Shown: one piece after another, positions 17,348-25,335 of the stretch
How the letters are laid out: every line of letters starts with the position of its first letter
Numbering within the stretch: the first letter of the stretch is position 1
Source of the DNA: Prevotella sp.
GTDB taxonomy: Bacteria > Bacteroidota > Bacteroidia > Bacteroidales > Bacteroidaceae
Reading direction: 5' to 3'
Length of the DNA: 64,000 nucleotides
NCBI GenBank assembly: GCA_017623655.1
Contig: JAGAON010000009.1
Coordinates: 327,541 to 391,540, forward strand
Position numbers and translations under genes: made by a program
The notes under the pieces: model-generated
Databases searched by the model: none
The model's input: only the letters and a program-made list of their open reading frames with translations
Told to the model about the DNA's origin: nothing

Positions 17348-17374
17348 CACCTTATTAAAAGACCAAACCATTCA

Positions 17375-18019
17375 ATGAAAGTTTCAATCGTCAAATATAA
17401 TGCCGGCAACATCTTCAGCGTCATCAACGCCGTGAAACGCATGGGGATAGAGCCGTTGTGGACTGACAATCCGGAAGAACTCATGTCGTCGGACAGGGTC
17501 ATTTTCCCCGGACAGGGCGAGGCTCGCAGTGCGATGGAGTATCTGCGCGGGCGCAATCTCGACCGGGTGATAGCCGACTTACGGCAGCCTGTGCTCGGCA
17601 TCTGCGTCGGCCAGCAGCTGCTGTGCAGCCACAGCGAGGAGGGAGACACCGACTGCATAGGCGTGTTCCCCATACAGGTAAGGCGTTTTCAGCCCAACGT
17701 GCATGAGGAGAAAGTGCCATGCATGGGGTGGAACTCGCTGGACTTGCGTTTGTCTGACAGCGGCAATGTGATGCGGACGGCAGACAATGTAAGCCCGTTG
17801 TTCGCTGGATTGGGAAAGGAAGACTATGTGTATTTCGTGCATTCGTACTACTGCGAGATGTGCGACAACACCATAGCCACCGCCGACTACATACTGCCAT
17901 ACAGCGCGGCGTTGCAGAAAGACAACTTCTTCGCCACCCAGTTCCATCCGGAAAAGAGCGGAGAGGTGGGACGAAAGATACTGCATAACTTCCTCAGTCA
18001 GGGCTTTGCCGGGTTTTAG
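17375..18019 (+). CDS. hisH: Imidazole glycerol phosphate synthase, glutaminase subunit
   Basis: The 214-residue HisH releases ammonia from glutamine and passes it to HisF, which makes imidazole glycerol phosphate and AICAR in histidine synthesis. The class I amidotransferase triad is visible: the nucleophile cysteine in GICVGQQLL near residue 75, and the histidine and glutamate in QFHPEKSG near residue 195. An HSYY motif precedes the last part. The start is the ATG at 17375, because MKVSIVKYNAGNIFSV is the family beginning; the frame is open further upstream through the promoter. It heads the his operon, with hisA 106 nt downstream. Confidence 0.95.
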   Translation: MKVSIVKYNAGNIFSVINAVKRMGIEPLWTDNPEELMSSDRVIFPGQGEARSAMEYLRGRNLDRVIADLRQPVLGICVGQQLLCSHSEEGDTDCIGVFPIQVRRFQPNVHEEKVPCMGWNSLDLRLSDSGNVMRTADNVSPLFAGLGKEDYVYFVHSYYCEMCDNTIATADYILPYSAALQKDNFFATQFHPEKSGEVGRKILHNFLSQGFAGF

Positions 18020-18125
18020 GTTGTAGGGCTCAGATTGACAGGTCACATCGCCAGTGACCGCATCCTGTTCCAACCCGAAAGACCTTTGCCCCAAAACCTT
18101 CAACCATCAAAACCTCAAAGAGAAA

Positions 18126-18854
18126 ATGATAGAACTCATACCGGCCATAGACCTCATCGAAGGCAAATGCGTGCGCCTTACGAAAGGCGACTATGACAGC
18201 AAGAAAATCTACAACGAAGACCCCGTGGCGCAAGCCAAGGAGTTCGAGGCTCTCGGCTTCAAGCGCCTGCATATCGTTGACCTTGACGGCGCGAAGAGCA
18301 AGCATATAGTGAATGACGCGGTGCTGAAAGCCGTGACCGACGCCACAAGCCTCACCGTTGATTTCGGCGGAGGCATAAAGACCGAGACGGACATACGCAA
18401 GGCTTTCGACGCGGGAGCGGCGATGGTGACCGTAGGTTCGGTGGCGGTGACACAGCCGGAGATGTTCCTCTCCTGGCTCGACACGTTCGGTGCGGAGCGC
18501 ATAATACTCGGCGCCGACGTGAGAAACGGCAAGATTAGCATCAACGGATGGAAGGAAGATTCCGCCGAAGACCTGCTGCCGTTCCTCAAGACATACATCG
18601 ACCGCGGAGTAAGAAACGTACTCTGCACGGAGATTTCCAAAGACGGCACGCTGGCGGGACCTGCCATTGGCCTCTACGAACGCATCATGGCGGAATATCC
18701 GGAGATACACCTCATAGCCTCGGGCGGCGTGTCATGCACGGCGGACATCATGGCTCTGGACAGGAAGAACATACCGGCCGTAGTGTTCGGAAAGGCATAC
18801 TACGAGGGGCGCATCGACCCGGCGGAATTGAAAGACAACCGTATGCTCCCGTAA
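18126..18854 (+). CDS. hisA: ProFAR isomerase HisA
   Basis: The 242-residue HisA opens the aminoaldose ring of ProFAR to give PRFAR, the fourth step of histidine synthesis. It is a TIM barrel with the family opening MIELIPAIDLIEGKCVRLTKGDYD holding the catalytic aspartate. HIVDLDGAKS and the two phosphate-binding loops follow (DFGGGIKTE and ASGGVSCTADI). The second catalytic aspartate falls in CTEISKDGT. The start at 18126 is chosen from the family N-terminus. The stop codon TAA is the first part of a modular repeat that fills the gap to hisF. Confidence 0.96.
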   Translation: MIELIPAIDLIEGKCVRLTKGDYDSKKIYNEDPVAQAKEFEALGFKRLHIVDLDGAKSKHIVNDAVLKAVTDATSLTVDFGGGIKTETDIRKAFDAGAAMVTVGSVAVTQPEMFLSWLDTFGAERIILGADVRNGKISINGWKEDSAEDLLPFLKTYIDRGVRNVLCTEISKDGTLAGPAIGLYERIMAEYPEIHLIASGGVSCTADIMALDRKNIPAVVFGKAYYEGRIDPAELKDNRMLP

Positions 18855-18938
18855 AAGGGTGCTGATTACCATGTAAAAGAGGCCTGATTACACTGTAATC
18901 AGGTGCTGATTGCAAGGTGAAAGGGTGCTGATTGCAAC
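18851..18938. repeat. Modular GGTGCTGATTAC repeat, locus 3 (four units), inside the his operon
   Basis: Four units all in plus orientation, the second being the AGGCCTGATTAC variant. The left terminus GTAAAAGGGTGC contains the hisA stop codon. The element lies between hisA and hisF and must be transcribed with them. Confidence 0.9.
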
Positions 18939-19037
18939 GACTTGCATAACAAGCTGGAAAACAAAGGCTTTCAGATACCATGAATGTCGGGAGTCTCTCA
19001 GAACTTATAACCCACAACTCAAAACTAAAAAAGAAAC

Positions 19038-19793
19038 GTGTTAGCAAAACGAATCATACCATGCCTTGACGTGAAAAACGGCGAGACGGTGAAAGGCACC
19101 AACTTCGTCAACCTGCGTTCAGCCGGCGATCCTGTCGAACTCGGACGCGCATACAGCGAGGCCGGAGCCGATGAGCTGGTGTATCTTGACATCACCGCCT
19201 CACACGAGGGGCGCAAGACATTCACCGACATGGTGACGCGCGTGGCGAGGGAGATAAACATACCCTTCACCGTCGGCGGCGGAATAAACGCCATAGAGGA
19301 CGTTGAGCGTATGCTGGCGGCGGGTGCCGACAAGGTGAGCGTCAACAGCGCCGCACTGAGAAGGCCGGAGTTCATAGACGAGATAGCCTCACACTTCGGG
19401 TCGCAGGTGTGCGTGTGCGCCATAGACGCGCGCATGGACGACGACGGATGGCACTGTTACGTGAACGGAGGACGTGTACGCGTGGAGCGCACGCTGCTCG
19501 ACTGGGCAAAGGAAGTGGCAGACCGTGGAGCGGGAGAGATACTCTTCACCTCCATGAACCATGACGGCGTGAAGCGGGGATTCGCCAATGAGGCGCTGGC
19601 AATGCTGTCAGACGCGCTGCCGATACCAGTCATTGCCAGTGGCGGAGCGGGCAGTAAGGAGCATTTCCGTGACGTGTTCACCGCGGGCAAGGCCGATGCC
19701 GCCCTCGCGGCCTCTGTGTTCCACTTCGGCGAGATACCCGTGCCGGAACTGAAAAAGTGGCTCAGGGAGGAAGGCGTGACAGTGAGAATATGA
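19038..19793 (+). CDS. hisF: Imidazole glycerol phosphate synthase, cyclase subunit
   Basis: The 251-residue HisF uses ammonia from HisH to close the imidazole ring. The opening [20 protein letters not shown] carries the first catalytic aspartate, and the second falls in [14 protein letters not shown] near residue 130. Phosphate loops appear as [16 protein letters not shown] and [11 protein letters not shown]. The start codon is GTG at 19038; no ATG fits the family N-terminus. Its last four bases overlap hisI. It is separated from hisA by 183 nt that hold a modular repeat, an unusual interruption in a his operon. Confidence 0.96.
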   Translation: MLAKRIIPCLDVKNGETVKGTNFVNLRSAGDPVELGRAYSEAGADELVYLDITASHEGRKTFTDMVTRVAREINIPFTVGGGINAIEDVERMLAAGADKVSVNSAALRRPEFIDEIASHFGSQVCVCAIDARMDDDGWHCYVNGGRVRVERTLLDWAKEVADRGAGEILFTSMNHDGVKRGFANEALAMLSDALPIPVIASGGAGSKEHFRDVFTAGKADAALAASVFHFGEIPVPELKKWLREEGVTVRI

Positions 19794-20134
19794 TAACCAT
19801 CAACCCAAAAACCAAGAAGGAAATGAACATAGATTTCAAGAAAGGCGACGGACTTGTGCCGGCGATAATACAGGATGCGGTGACGAAGAACGTGCTGATG
19901 CTCGGCTATATGAACGAGGAGTCATTGGCAAAGACAATGGAAACAAAGAAGGTGACGTTCTGGAGCCGCTCGCGTAACACCTTGTGGACTAAGGGAGAGA
20001 CAAGCGGAAACTTCCTTGACCTCATCGACATAAAGGTGGACTGCGACAATGACACCCTGCTGGTGAAGGTGCATCCGCACGGTCCCGTATGCCATACGGG
20101 AACAGATACCTGCTGGGGAGAGGAGAACAAGTAA
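19790..20134 (+). CDS. hisI: Phosphoribosyl-AMP cyclohydrolase HisI
   Basis: The 114-residue protein opens the adenine ring of PR-AMP, the third step of histidine synthesis. It shows the family motifs [15 protein letters not shown] and the metal-binding CHTGTDTCW near the C-terminus, with a preceding [11 protein letters not shown]. It starts inside the hisF stop (ATGA overlap). It is a free-standing HisI; many relatives fuse it to HisE, which here is the next gene. The length is normal for the single domain. Confidence 0.95.
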   Translation: MITINPKTKKEMNIDFKKGDGLVPAIIQDAVTKNVLMLGYMNEESLAKTMETKKVTFWSRSRNTLWTKGETSGNFLDLIDIKVDCDNDTLLVKVHPHGPVCHTGTDTCWGEENK

Positions 20135-20156
20135 CGAATAAACATAAAACAGAATA

Positions 20157-20477
20157 ATGGAAATGGAAGAGAAAAATCCGCTTTTGTTCCTTAGCGAACT
20201 GCAAGACTTTATCGAGAAACGCCATGAGGAAATGCCGGAAGGCAGCTATACCACATCACTTTTCAAGGACGGACTGAACCGTATGGCGCAGAAAGTGGGC
20301 GAGGAAGCGCTCGAACTGGTGATAGAAGCCTGCAACGGAACGGACGAGAGAATGATTTATGAGGGGTCGGATATGCTTTATCACCTCATAGTACTGCTCA
20401 CATCCAAGGGGCTGCGCATAGAGGATATGGCGAGAGAGTTGCAGGAACGCCATAACCCGGGATGGCACAAGCATTAA
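20157..20477 (+). CDS. hisE: Phosphoribosyl-ATP pyrophosphatase HisE
   Basis: The 106-residue protein removes pyrophosphate from PR-ATP, the second step of histidine synthesis. It is an all-alpha MazG-like fold with the metal-binding helices KVGEEALELVIEAC and EGSDMLYHLIVLL. The start MEMEEKNPLLFLSEL fits family length. It lies 22 nt after hisI. The upstream enzymes HisG, HisD, HisB and HisC are not in the window and must be encoded elsewhere. Confidence 0.94.
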   Translation: MEMEEKNPLLFLSELQDFIEKRHEEMPEGSYTTSLFKDGLNRMAQKVGEEALELVIEACNGTDERMIYEGSDMLYHLIVLLTSKGLRIEDMARELQERHNPGWHKH

Positions 20478-20500
20478 GATAACAACCAAAAGACTGCATC

Positions 20501-21187
20501 ATGCTGATAGACTACAAAAACGTTACGGTGAGCCACGATGACGGTGATGTGGTGCTCAGCGGCGTGAACTTTCATGCCGCCGAGGGGGAGTTCATATATA
20601 TAATAGGTAAGGTAGGCTCCGGGAAAAGCTCGTTGTTGCGCACCATCTACGGCGAACTGGAAATAGACGAGGCGGACAAGGCCGCCGTTTTCGGCAGGGA
20701 CATGATGAAACTGCGCCGCAAGGAGGTGCAGATGCTGCGCCGGGAACTCGGCATAATATTCCAGGACTTCAAGCTGCTTACGGACCGCTCGGTAAGAAAC
20801 AATCTCGAATTTGTGCTTAAAGCGACGGGATGGAAGAACAAGGCCGAGAGGGAACAGCGCATTGCTGAGGTTCTGAAAGATGTCAGGATGGAGGGAATGG
20901 AAGACAAAATGCCGCACGAACTGTCGGGAGGCGAACAGCAACGCATAGCCATCGCACGCTCATTGCTCAACTCTCCGAAGGTGATTCTGGCCGATGAGCC
21001 GACGGGAAACCTTGACCCTGAAACGGCGGACTGCATCATGGGACTGTTCAGGGACATCTCAGCCACGGGGACGGCAGTGGTCGTTACGACGCACAACATG
21101 GCCATGCTGGGCAAGTTTCAGGGCGTAGTGTATCAGTGTAAGGACGGAAAACTGACGGAAGTAACCGCAGATTACGCCGAAAAGTGA
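20501..21187 (+). CDS. ftsE: FtsE-like ABC transporter ATPase
   Basis: The 228-residue ATPase resembles FtsE, which with the membrane protein FtsX controls cell-wall hydrolases at division. It has Walker A GKVGSGKSS near residue 38, the Q-loop IIFQDFKLLTDRSV, the signature LSGGEQQRIAIARSL, Walker B VILADEPTGNLD, and the H-loop TTHN. The Q-loop sequence with DFKLL is typical of FtsE. No ftsX is adjacent. It follows hisE by 23 nt and precedes lysC by 55 nt, so it may be co-transcribed with either. A LolD-like role is a less likely alternative. Confidence 0.85.
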   Translation: MLIDYKNVTVSHDDGDVVLSGVNFHAAEGEFIYIIGKVGSGKSSLLRTIYGELEIDEADKAAVFGRDMMKLRRKEVQMLRRELGIIFQDFKLLTDRSVRNNLEFVLKATGWKNKAEREQRIAEVLKDVRMEGMEDKMPHELSGGEQQRIAIARSLLNSPKVILADEPTGNLDPETADCIMGLFRDISATGTAVVVTTHNMAMLGKFQGVVYQCKDGKLTEVTADYAEK

Positions 21188-21242
21188 CACCCCTCGCACA
21201 TATAATAAAAGGTAAAAAGAAAACAACAAAAATACAACAGCA

Positions 21243-22559
21243 ATGAAAGTAATGAAATTTGGCGGCACTTCCGTAGGCTCTCCGGAGCGTATGCAGGATG
21301 TCGCAAAGCTCGTAACAAGGTCAGGAGAGCCTACATTCGTCGTGCTTTCCGCAATGTCCGGCACCACAAACTCACTGGTTGAGATATCCGATTACCTCTA
21401 CAAGAAGAACCCGGAAGGCGCACAGGAGGTTATCAATGCGCTGGAAAAGAAGTACATGGGCCACGTGGAGAAGCTCTATTCAACGGAGGAAATGAAGCAA
21501 AAGACGGCGGATTTCCTTAAAAAGGAGTTTGAATATCTGCGTTCTTTCACCAAGGACACGTTCACTTCATTCGAGGAAAAGATTGTGGTGGCGCAGGGAG
21601 AGGTCATGTCCACCAACATGGTTACCAACTACCTCAACGAACAGGGAGTGAAGACCGTACTGCTCGATGCGCTCGACTTCATGCGTACCGACAAGAACGC
21701 GGAGCCTGACCTCACCTACATCAAGGAGCATCTGGCGGAAGTTATGAAGGCCAACGAGGGCTACCAGATATACATAACACAGGGATTCGTGTGCAGAAAT
21801 GCATACGATGAGGTTGACAACCTGCAACGCGGAGGTTCCGACTACACCGCTTCCCTGATAGGAGCAGCCATGATGGCCGACGAGATTCAGATATGGACGG
21901 ACATCGACGGAATGCACAATAACGACCCGAGAATCGTTGATCACACCGATGCTGTGCACCAGCTGAACTTCGAGGAGGCCGCTGAACTGGCCTACTTCGG
22001 TGCAAAGATTCTGCATCCCACATGCGTGCAACCGGCTAAGTACGCAGGCATTCCGGTGAGAATAAAGAACACTATGGACCCGGATGCGGACGGTACGGTA
22101 ATCGACAACGTGCTGGTGCGCGGCAAGATAAAGGCCGTTGCAGCAAAGGACAACATCACCGCGATTAAGATTAAGTCGTCACGTATGCTGCTCGCGACAG
22201 GCTTCCTGCGCAAGGTTTTCGAGATATTCGAGACCTATAACACGCCGATTGACATGATAACGACTTCCGAGGTGGGTGTAAGTGTAAGCATAGACAAGGA
22301 CACACACCTTACGAAAATCATGGATGAGCTTAAGAAATACGGCACGGTAACGGTGGATACGGATATGTGTATCATCTGTGTCGTGGGCGACCTGGATTGG
22401 AGTAACGTCGGCTTTGAGACACTCGTGACGGAGGCTATGGCCAACATTCCGGTACGCATGATTTCCTACGGCGGCTCAAACTACAACATCTCGTTCCTCA
22501 TCCGTGAGGCGGACAAGAAGAGAGCGTTGCAGAATCTTTCCGCAAAACTGTTCAACTGA
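21243..22559 (+). CDS. lysC: Aspartate kinase
   Basis: The 438-residue monofunctional aspartate kinase phosphorylates aspartate, the first step towards lysine, threonine and methionine. The catalytic domain has MKVMKFGGTSVGSPERM at the start, the QGFVCRN region, and RGGSDYTASLIGAAM near residue 195. The C-terminal part holds two ACT domains (for example DMITTSEVGVSVSID and ICVVGDLDW) that usually bind the inhibiting amino acid. It is followed by lysA, the last lysine enzyme, with a stable hairpin between them. The long insertion between the first motif and the aspartate-binding site is typical for Bacteroidetes. Confidence 0.95.
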   Translation: MKVMKFGGTSVGSPERMQDVAKLVTRSGEPTFVVLSAMSGTTNSLVEISDYLYKKNPEGAQEVINALEKKYMGHVEKLYSTEEMKQKTADFLKKEFEYLRSFTKDTFTSFEEKIVVAQGEVMSTNMVTNYLNEQGVKTVLLDALDFMRTDKNAEPDLTYIKEHLAEVMKANEGYQIYITQGFVCRNAYDEVDNLQRGGSDYTASLIGAAMMADEIQIWTDIDGMHNNDPRIVDHTDAVHQLNFEEAAELAYFGAKILHPTCVQPAKYAGIPVRIKNTMDPDADGTVIDNVLVRGKIKAVAAKDNITAIKIKSSRMLLATGFLRKVFEIFETYNTPIDMITTSEVGVSVSIDKDTHLTKIMDELKKYGTVTVDTDMCIICVVGDLDWSNVGFETLVTEAMANIPVRMISYGGSNYNISFLIREADKKRALQNLSAKLFN

Positions 22560-22565
22560 TAACGT

Positions 22566-22606
22566 GACACCTCTGCCTTTACCCTATGGTATAAGGCAGA
22601 GGTGTC
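22566..22606 (+). other. Stable hairpin between lysC and lysA
   Basis: GACACCTCTGCCTT (22566-22579) pairs perfectly with AAGGCAGAGGTGTC (22593-22606). No T-run follows on the plus strand, so it may be an RNA-processing or stability element between the two lysine genes, and not a full terminator. Confidence 0.65.
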
Positions 22607-22646
22607 GCGCAAATACACAAACAACACAAATAATAAGATACAGAAC

Positions 22647-23789
22647 ATGGCTTTCCCGATAGAGAAATTCAAAGATATTGAGACGCCTTTCTATTACTAT
22701 GACAAGGCGTTGCTGTGCAAGACCCTTGACACTATCAAGGCGGAACTGGCGCAACACCCGGACTATCACCTGCACTATGCGATAAAGGCAAACGCCAACA
22801 TCGACGTGCTCCGTGAGATACAGAAGGCCGGTTTCGGCGTAGATTGCGTGAGCGGAGGCGAGATACAGCAGGCTCTTGACGCCGGATTCGACGCCGGCAA
22901 GATTGTCTATGCAGGAGTAGGCAAGGGAGACTGGGAGATAAACCTCGGCCTTGACGCCGGCATCTTCTGCTTCAACGTGGAGTCACTTGAAGAGTTGGAG
23001 ATAATAAACGAGCTTGCAGGAGCAAAGAAGAAGGTAGCGAAAGTATGCTTCCGGATAAACCCTAACGTCGGCGCCCACACTCATGCCAACATCACTACGG
23101 GCTTGTCTGAAAACAAGTTCGGCATTGCCATGGAGGACATGGAGACCGCAATACAAGCGGCTTTGAGGCTGGACAACATCGAGTTCATCGGCCTTCACTT
23201 CCATATCGGCTCGCAGATATTGGAGATGGGGGACTTCGAGGCGCTGGCGGCACGCATCAACGAACTGCAAGACCGTCTGGAGGAGCAGGGCGTAACGATG
23301 CAGGTCATCAACGTGGGAGGAGGTCTCGGCATTGCATACGATGACCCAGACGGAAAGCCTGTGCCTAACTTCAAGGCGTATTTCGACACATACGCCAGGA
23401 ACATCAGCCTGCGCAAGGGGCAGCAGATGCACTTCGAACTTGGACGTGCGGTAGTGGGTCAGATGGGTTCGCTTATCACCCGCGTGCTGTATGTGAAGCA
23501 GGCCCACGTCAAGAAGTTCGTGATTGTCGATGCAGGAATGAGCGACTTGATACGTCCGGCACTGTATGACGCGCACCATGAGATACAGAACCTCACCGGC
23601 ACAGGGGCAGAGGAGACATACGACGTGGTTGGTCCGATATGCGAATCGAGCGATGTGTTCGGCAAGGGAGAGACACTTCCCGCCTGCCGTCGCGGCGACA
23701 TAATGGCCATTCGTTCCGCCGGAGCGTATGGAGAGATAATGGCTTGCAGGTACAACTGCCGCAAATTGCCGAAGGGTTACCTGTTCTGA
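22647..23789 (+). CDS. lysA: Diaminopimelate decarboxylase
   Basis: The 380-residue PLP enzyme decarboxylates meso-diaminopimelate to lysine. Its alanine racemase-like barrel carries the PLP lysine in YAIKANAN near residue 51, FHIGSQ and NVGGGLG. The C-terminal beta domain has GPICESSDVFGKG with the catalytic cysteine and SAGAYGEIMACRYN. The ATG at 22647 (MAFPIEKFKDIETPFYYYD) is chosen over one 45 bases upstream, which would add a poly-Asn/Lys leader. It is shorter than many LysA proteins but normal for Bacteroidetes. It pairs functionally with lysC. Confidence 0.94.
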   Translation: MAFPIEKFKDIETPFYYYDKALLCKTLDTIKAELAQHPDYHLHYAIKANANIDVLREIQKAGFGVDCVSGGEIQQALDAGFDAGKIVYAGVGKGDWEINLGLDAGIFCFNVESLEELEIINELAGAKKKVAKVCFRINPNVGAHTHANITTGLSENKFGIAMEDMETAIQAALRLDNIEFIGLHFHIGSQILEMGDFEALAARINELQDRLEEQGVTMQVINVGGGLGIAYDDPDGKPVPNFKAYFDTYARNISLRKGQQMHFELGRAVVGQMGSLITRVLYVKQAHVKKFVIVDAGMSDLIRPALYDAHHEIQNLTGTGAEETYDVVGPICESSDVFGKGETLPACRRGDIMAIRSAGAYGEIMACRYNCRKLPKGYLF

Positions 23790-23791
23790 CT

Positions 23792-23873
23792 TTAATTTAT
23801 AATGTAAAATCTATAATTTATAATTAGCCGATTATAAATTATACATGCTCAATTATACATTAAAAAGACTGCT
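23792..23873. repeat. AT-rich palindromic repeats downstream of lysA
   Basis: Several near-palindromes of the type TATAATTTATAATTA and ATTATAAATTATAC follow one another. A similar stretch occurs at 26497-26582, so the two glycosyltransferase-like genes are bracketed by them. Confidence 0.6.
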
Positions 23874-23874
23874 A

Positions 23875-25029
23875 ATGTCATTGCATTTAATAATATACGC
23901 AGCGGGGTTGCTGGTGCTTGCACTGGCAGCTCCGCTGTTTTCGCCTTTTTTCAGGAAGGTAAGGGAGGAGGAAACCGCGGCTGATGACGCTTCATATCCA
24001 GCGGTCTTGCCTCCGGTTTCGGTAGTGCTGACGGCTCATGACAGTTCCTACCATTTGGCAAAGGTACTGCCTAAGCTGCTGGAACAGCAATATCCGGGAG
24101 ACTTTCAGGTCATCGTCGTCATTGACAAAAGCGACAGCGAGTCCGAGGATGTGCTCAAGCGGCACGGGGAAAACCAACACCTTTACTACACGATGCTGCC
24201 TGAAACGTCACGTTATCTCAGCCGCAAGAAACTCGGGATAACGCTCGGCATACGTGCCGCCAAGCACGATTGGGTGCTGGTGACGGACGTCCACAGCGTT
24301 CCGTCTTCGGAAAATTGGCTCGCAAACATGACCCGCCACTGTTCCGACGAGGCGAACATGGTGCTCGGACTGTCGCTGTACGGCGATGACACCCCGGCCT
24401 ATTTCCGTTACGAACAACTGCGCACCATGCTCTATTACCTGCGTATGGCGCAGCAGGACACGGCTTTCTGCACTAACCAGTCGGTCGTAATGCTACGTAA
24501 AAGCGAGTTCTTCGCGGAGAACGGGTTTCGGGGCAATCTGGAATTTGCCCGCGCCGAGTTTGAATTTCTGGTCAACAAATTCGCGGGAAAAGGCACCTGC
24601 GCTTTGGCGATAGAACCGGAAGCGAGGATGACGGCCATGAAACCGTCAGACAAACGGTGGCGCATGAGGCGGCTGTTTGCCATCGACGCTTTCCGCAGCC
24701 TGCGGCGTTCTTTCCGTTTCAAGATGCTGTTCCGCACGGACTTGGCCGTGATGCACGCTTTTAATCTGCTTACATTGGCAACCGTTGTCATGGCGGCCTT
24801 CATGCTCCCGGCTTCTGACGGCATGGTGCTGATGGCCTCGGCGGTATTGTCATGGATAATATCCAACGTGGAAAGATACATCATCTATCGTCCGGCATTG
24901 CGCTATTACCGTTGCGTAAGCCCCGCCATGGCTATTATGACGGACTGGACCATCTCGCTGCGCAACATGATACTGCGTGTCAGATACGCCTTTTCCGACA
25001 AGAATGACTTTATAACCCACAAGCTGTAA
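23875..25029 (+). CDS. Membrane-anchored family 2 glycosyltransferase
   Basis: The product is a GT-A (family 2) glycosyltransferase of about 384 residues. A hydrophobic helix opens the protein (LHLIIYAAGLLVLALAAPLFS). The catalytic part has PPVSVVLTAHDSS, the VIVVIDKSDSESEDV segment, and VLVTDVHSVPS in the DxD position. Two more hydrophobic segments lie near the C-terminus. An ATG 30 bases upstream would add ten residues but lies in AT-rich repeats, so 23875 is preferred. The substrate is unknown; the cytoplasmic face of the inner membrane is the likely site. It is separated from lysA by repeat sequence. Confidence 0.82.
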   Translation: MSLHLIIYAAGLLVLALAAPLFSPFFRKVREEETAADDASYPAVLPPVSVVLTAHDSSYHLAKVLPKLLEQQYPGDFQVIVVIDKSDSESEDVLKRHGENQHLYYTMLPETSRYLSRKKLGITLGIRAAKHDWVLVTDVHSVPSSENWLANMTRHCSDEANMVLGLSLYGDDTPAYFRYEQLRTMLYYLRMAQQDTAFCTNQSVVMLRKSEFFAENGFRGNLEFARAEFEFLVNKFAGKGTCALAIEPEARMTAMKPSDKRWRMRRLFAIDAFRSLRRSFRFKMLFRTDLAVMHAFNLLTLATVVMAAFMLPASDGMVLMASAVLSWIISNVERYIIYRPALRYYRCVSPAMAIMTDWTISLRNMILRVRYAFSDKNDFITHKL

Positions 25030-25110
25030 CCATCTTTTTACATGACAGCAGACGGAAAACCGTAAGCCGTCCCATAACCGCTTGGCAATCAGCGGTAAAG
25101 AAACACAAAC

Positions 25111-25195
25111 GCAATCAGCACCTGATTACCTCGCAATCAGGTGCTGATTACAGTGTAAACAGGCCTCTTTCACGATGCAATCAGCACCCTTTTAC
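25111..25195. repeat. Modular GGTGCTGATTAC repeat, locus 4 (four units)
   Basis: Units in the order -, +, AGGCCT variant, -. The right terminus is GCACCCTTTTAC. The palindromic centre GATTAC-CTC-GCAATC shows one pair that is A-C on the plus strand but G-U on the minus strand. Nothing else is seen in the 25030-25335 gap apart from the promoter below. Confidence 0.9.
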
Positions 25196-25304
25196 CTGAG
25201 CGGCCGTTACCGGTTCTTTCCGGAAGGTATATTTTAATCGCGGGGAGGTATGTTTTTTTTGTTATTTTTCTGTGTCAGATGACTGTTTGTTGGATATTAT
25301 TTAT

Positions 25305-25312
25305 TAACTTTG
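25305..25312 (+). promoter_or_regulatory. -7 box upstream of the GT4-like gene
   Basis: TAACTTTG followed by C, with TTG-rich sequence about 15-20 nt upstream. It supports a start of translation at the TTG 24 nt downstream. Confidence 0.6.
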
Positions 25313-25335
25313 CAGAAGAATAACAAAGCGTAAAA

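Noticed and set aside
22560-22646. Lysine riboswitch or terminator-attenuator between lysC and lysA
   Set aside because: The hairpin has no aptamer core and no T-run, so only a processing or stability role is considered.
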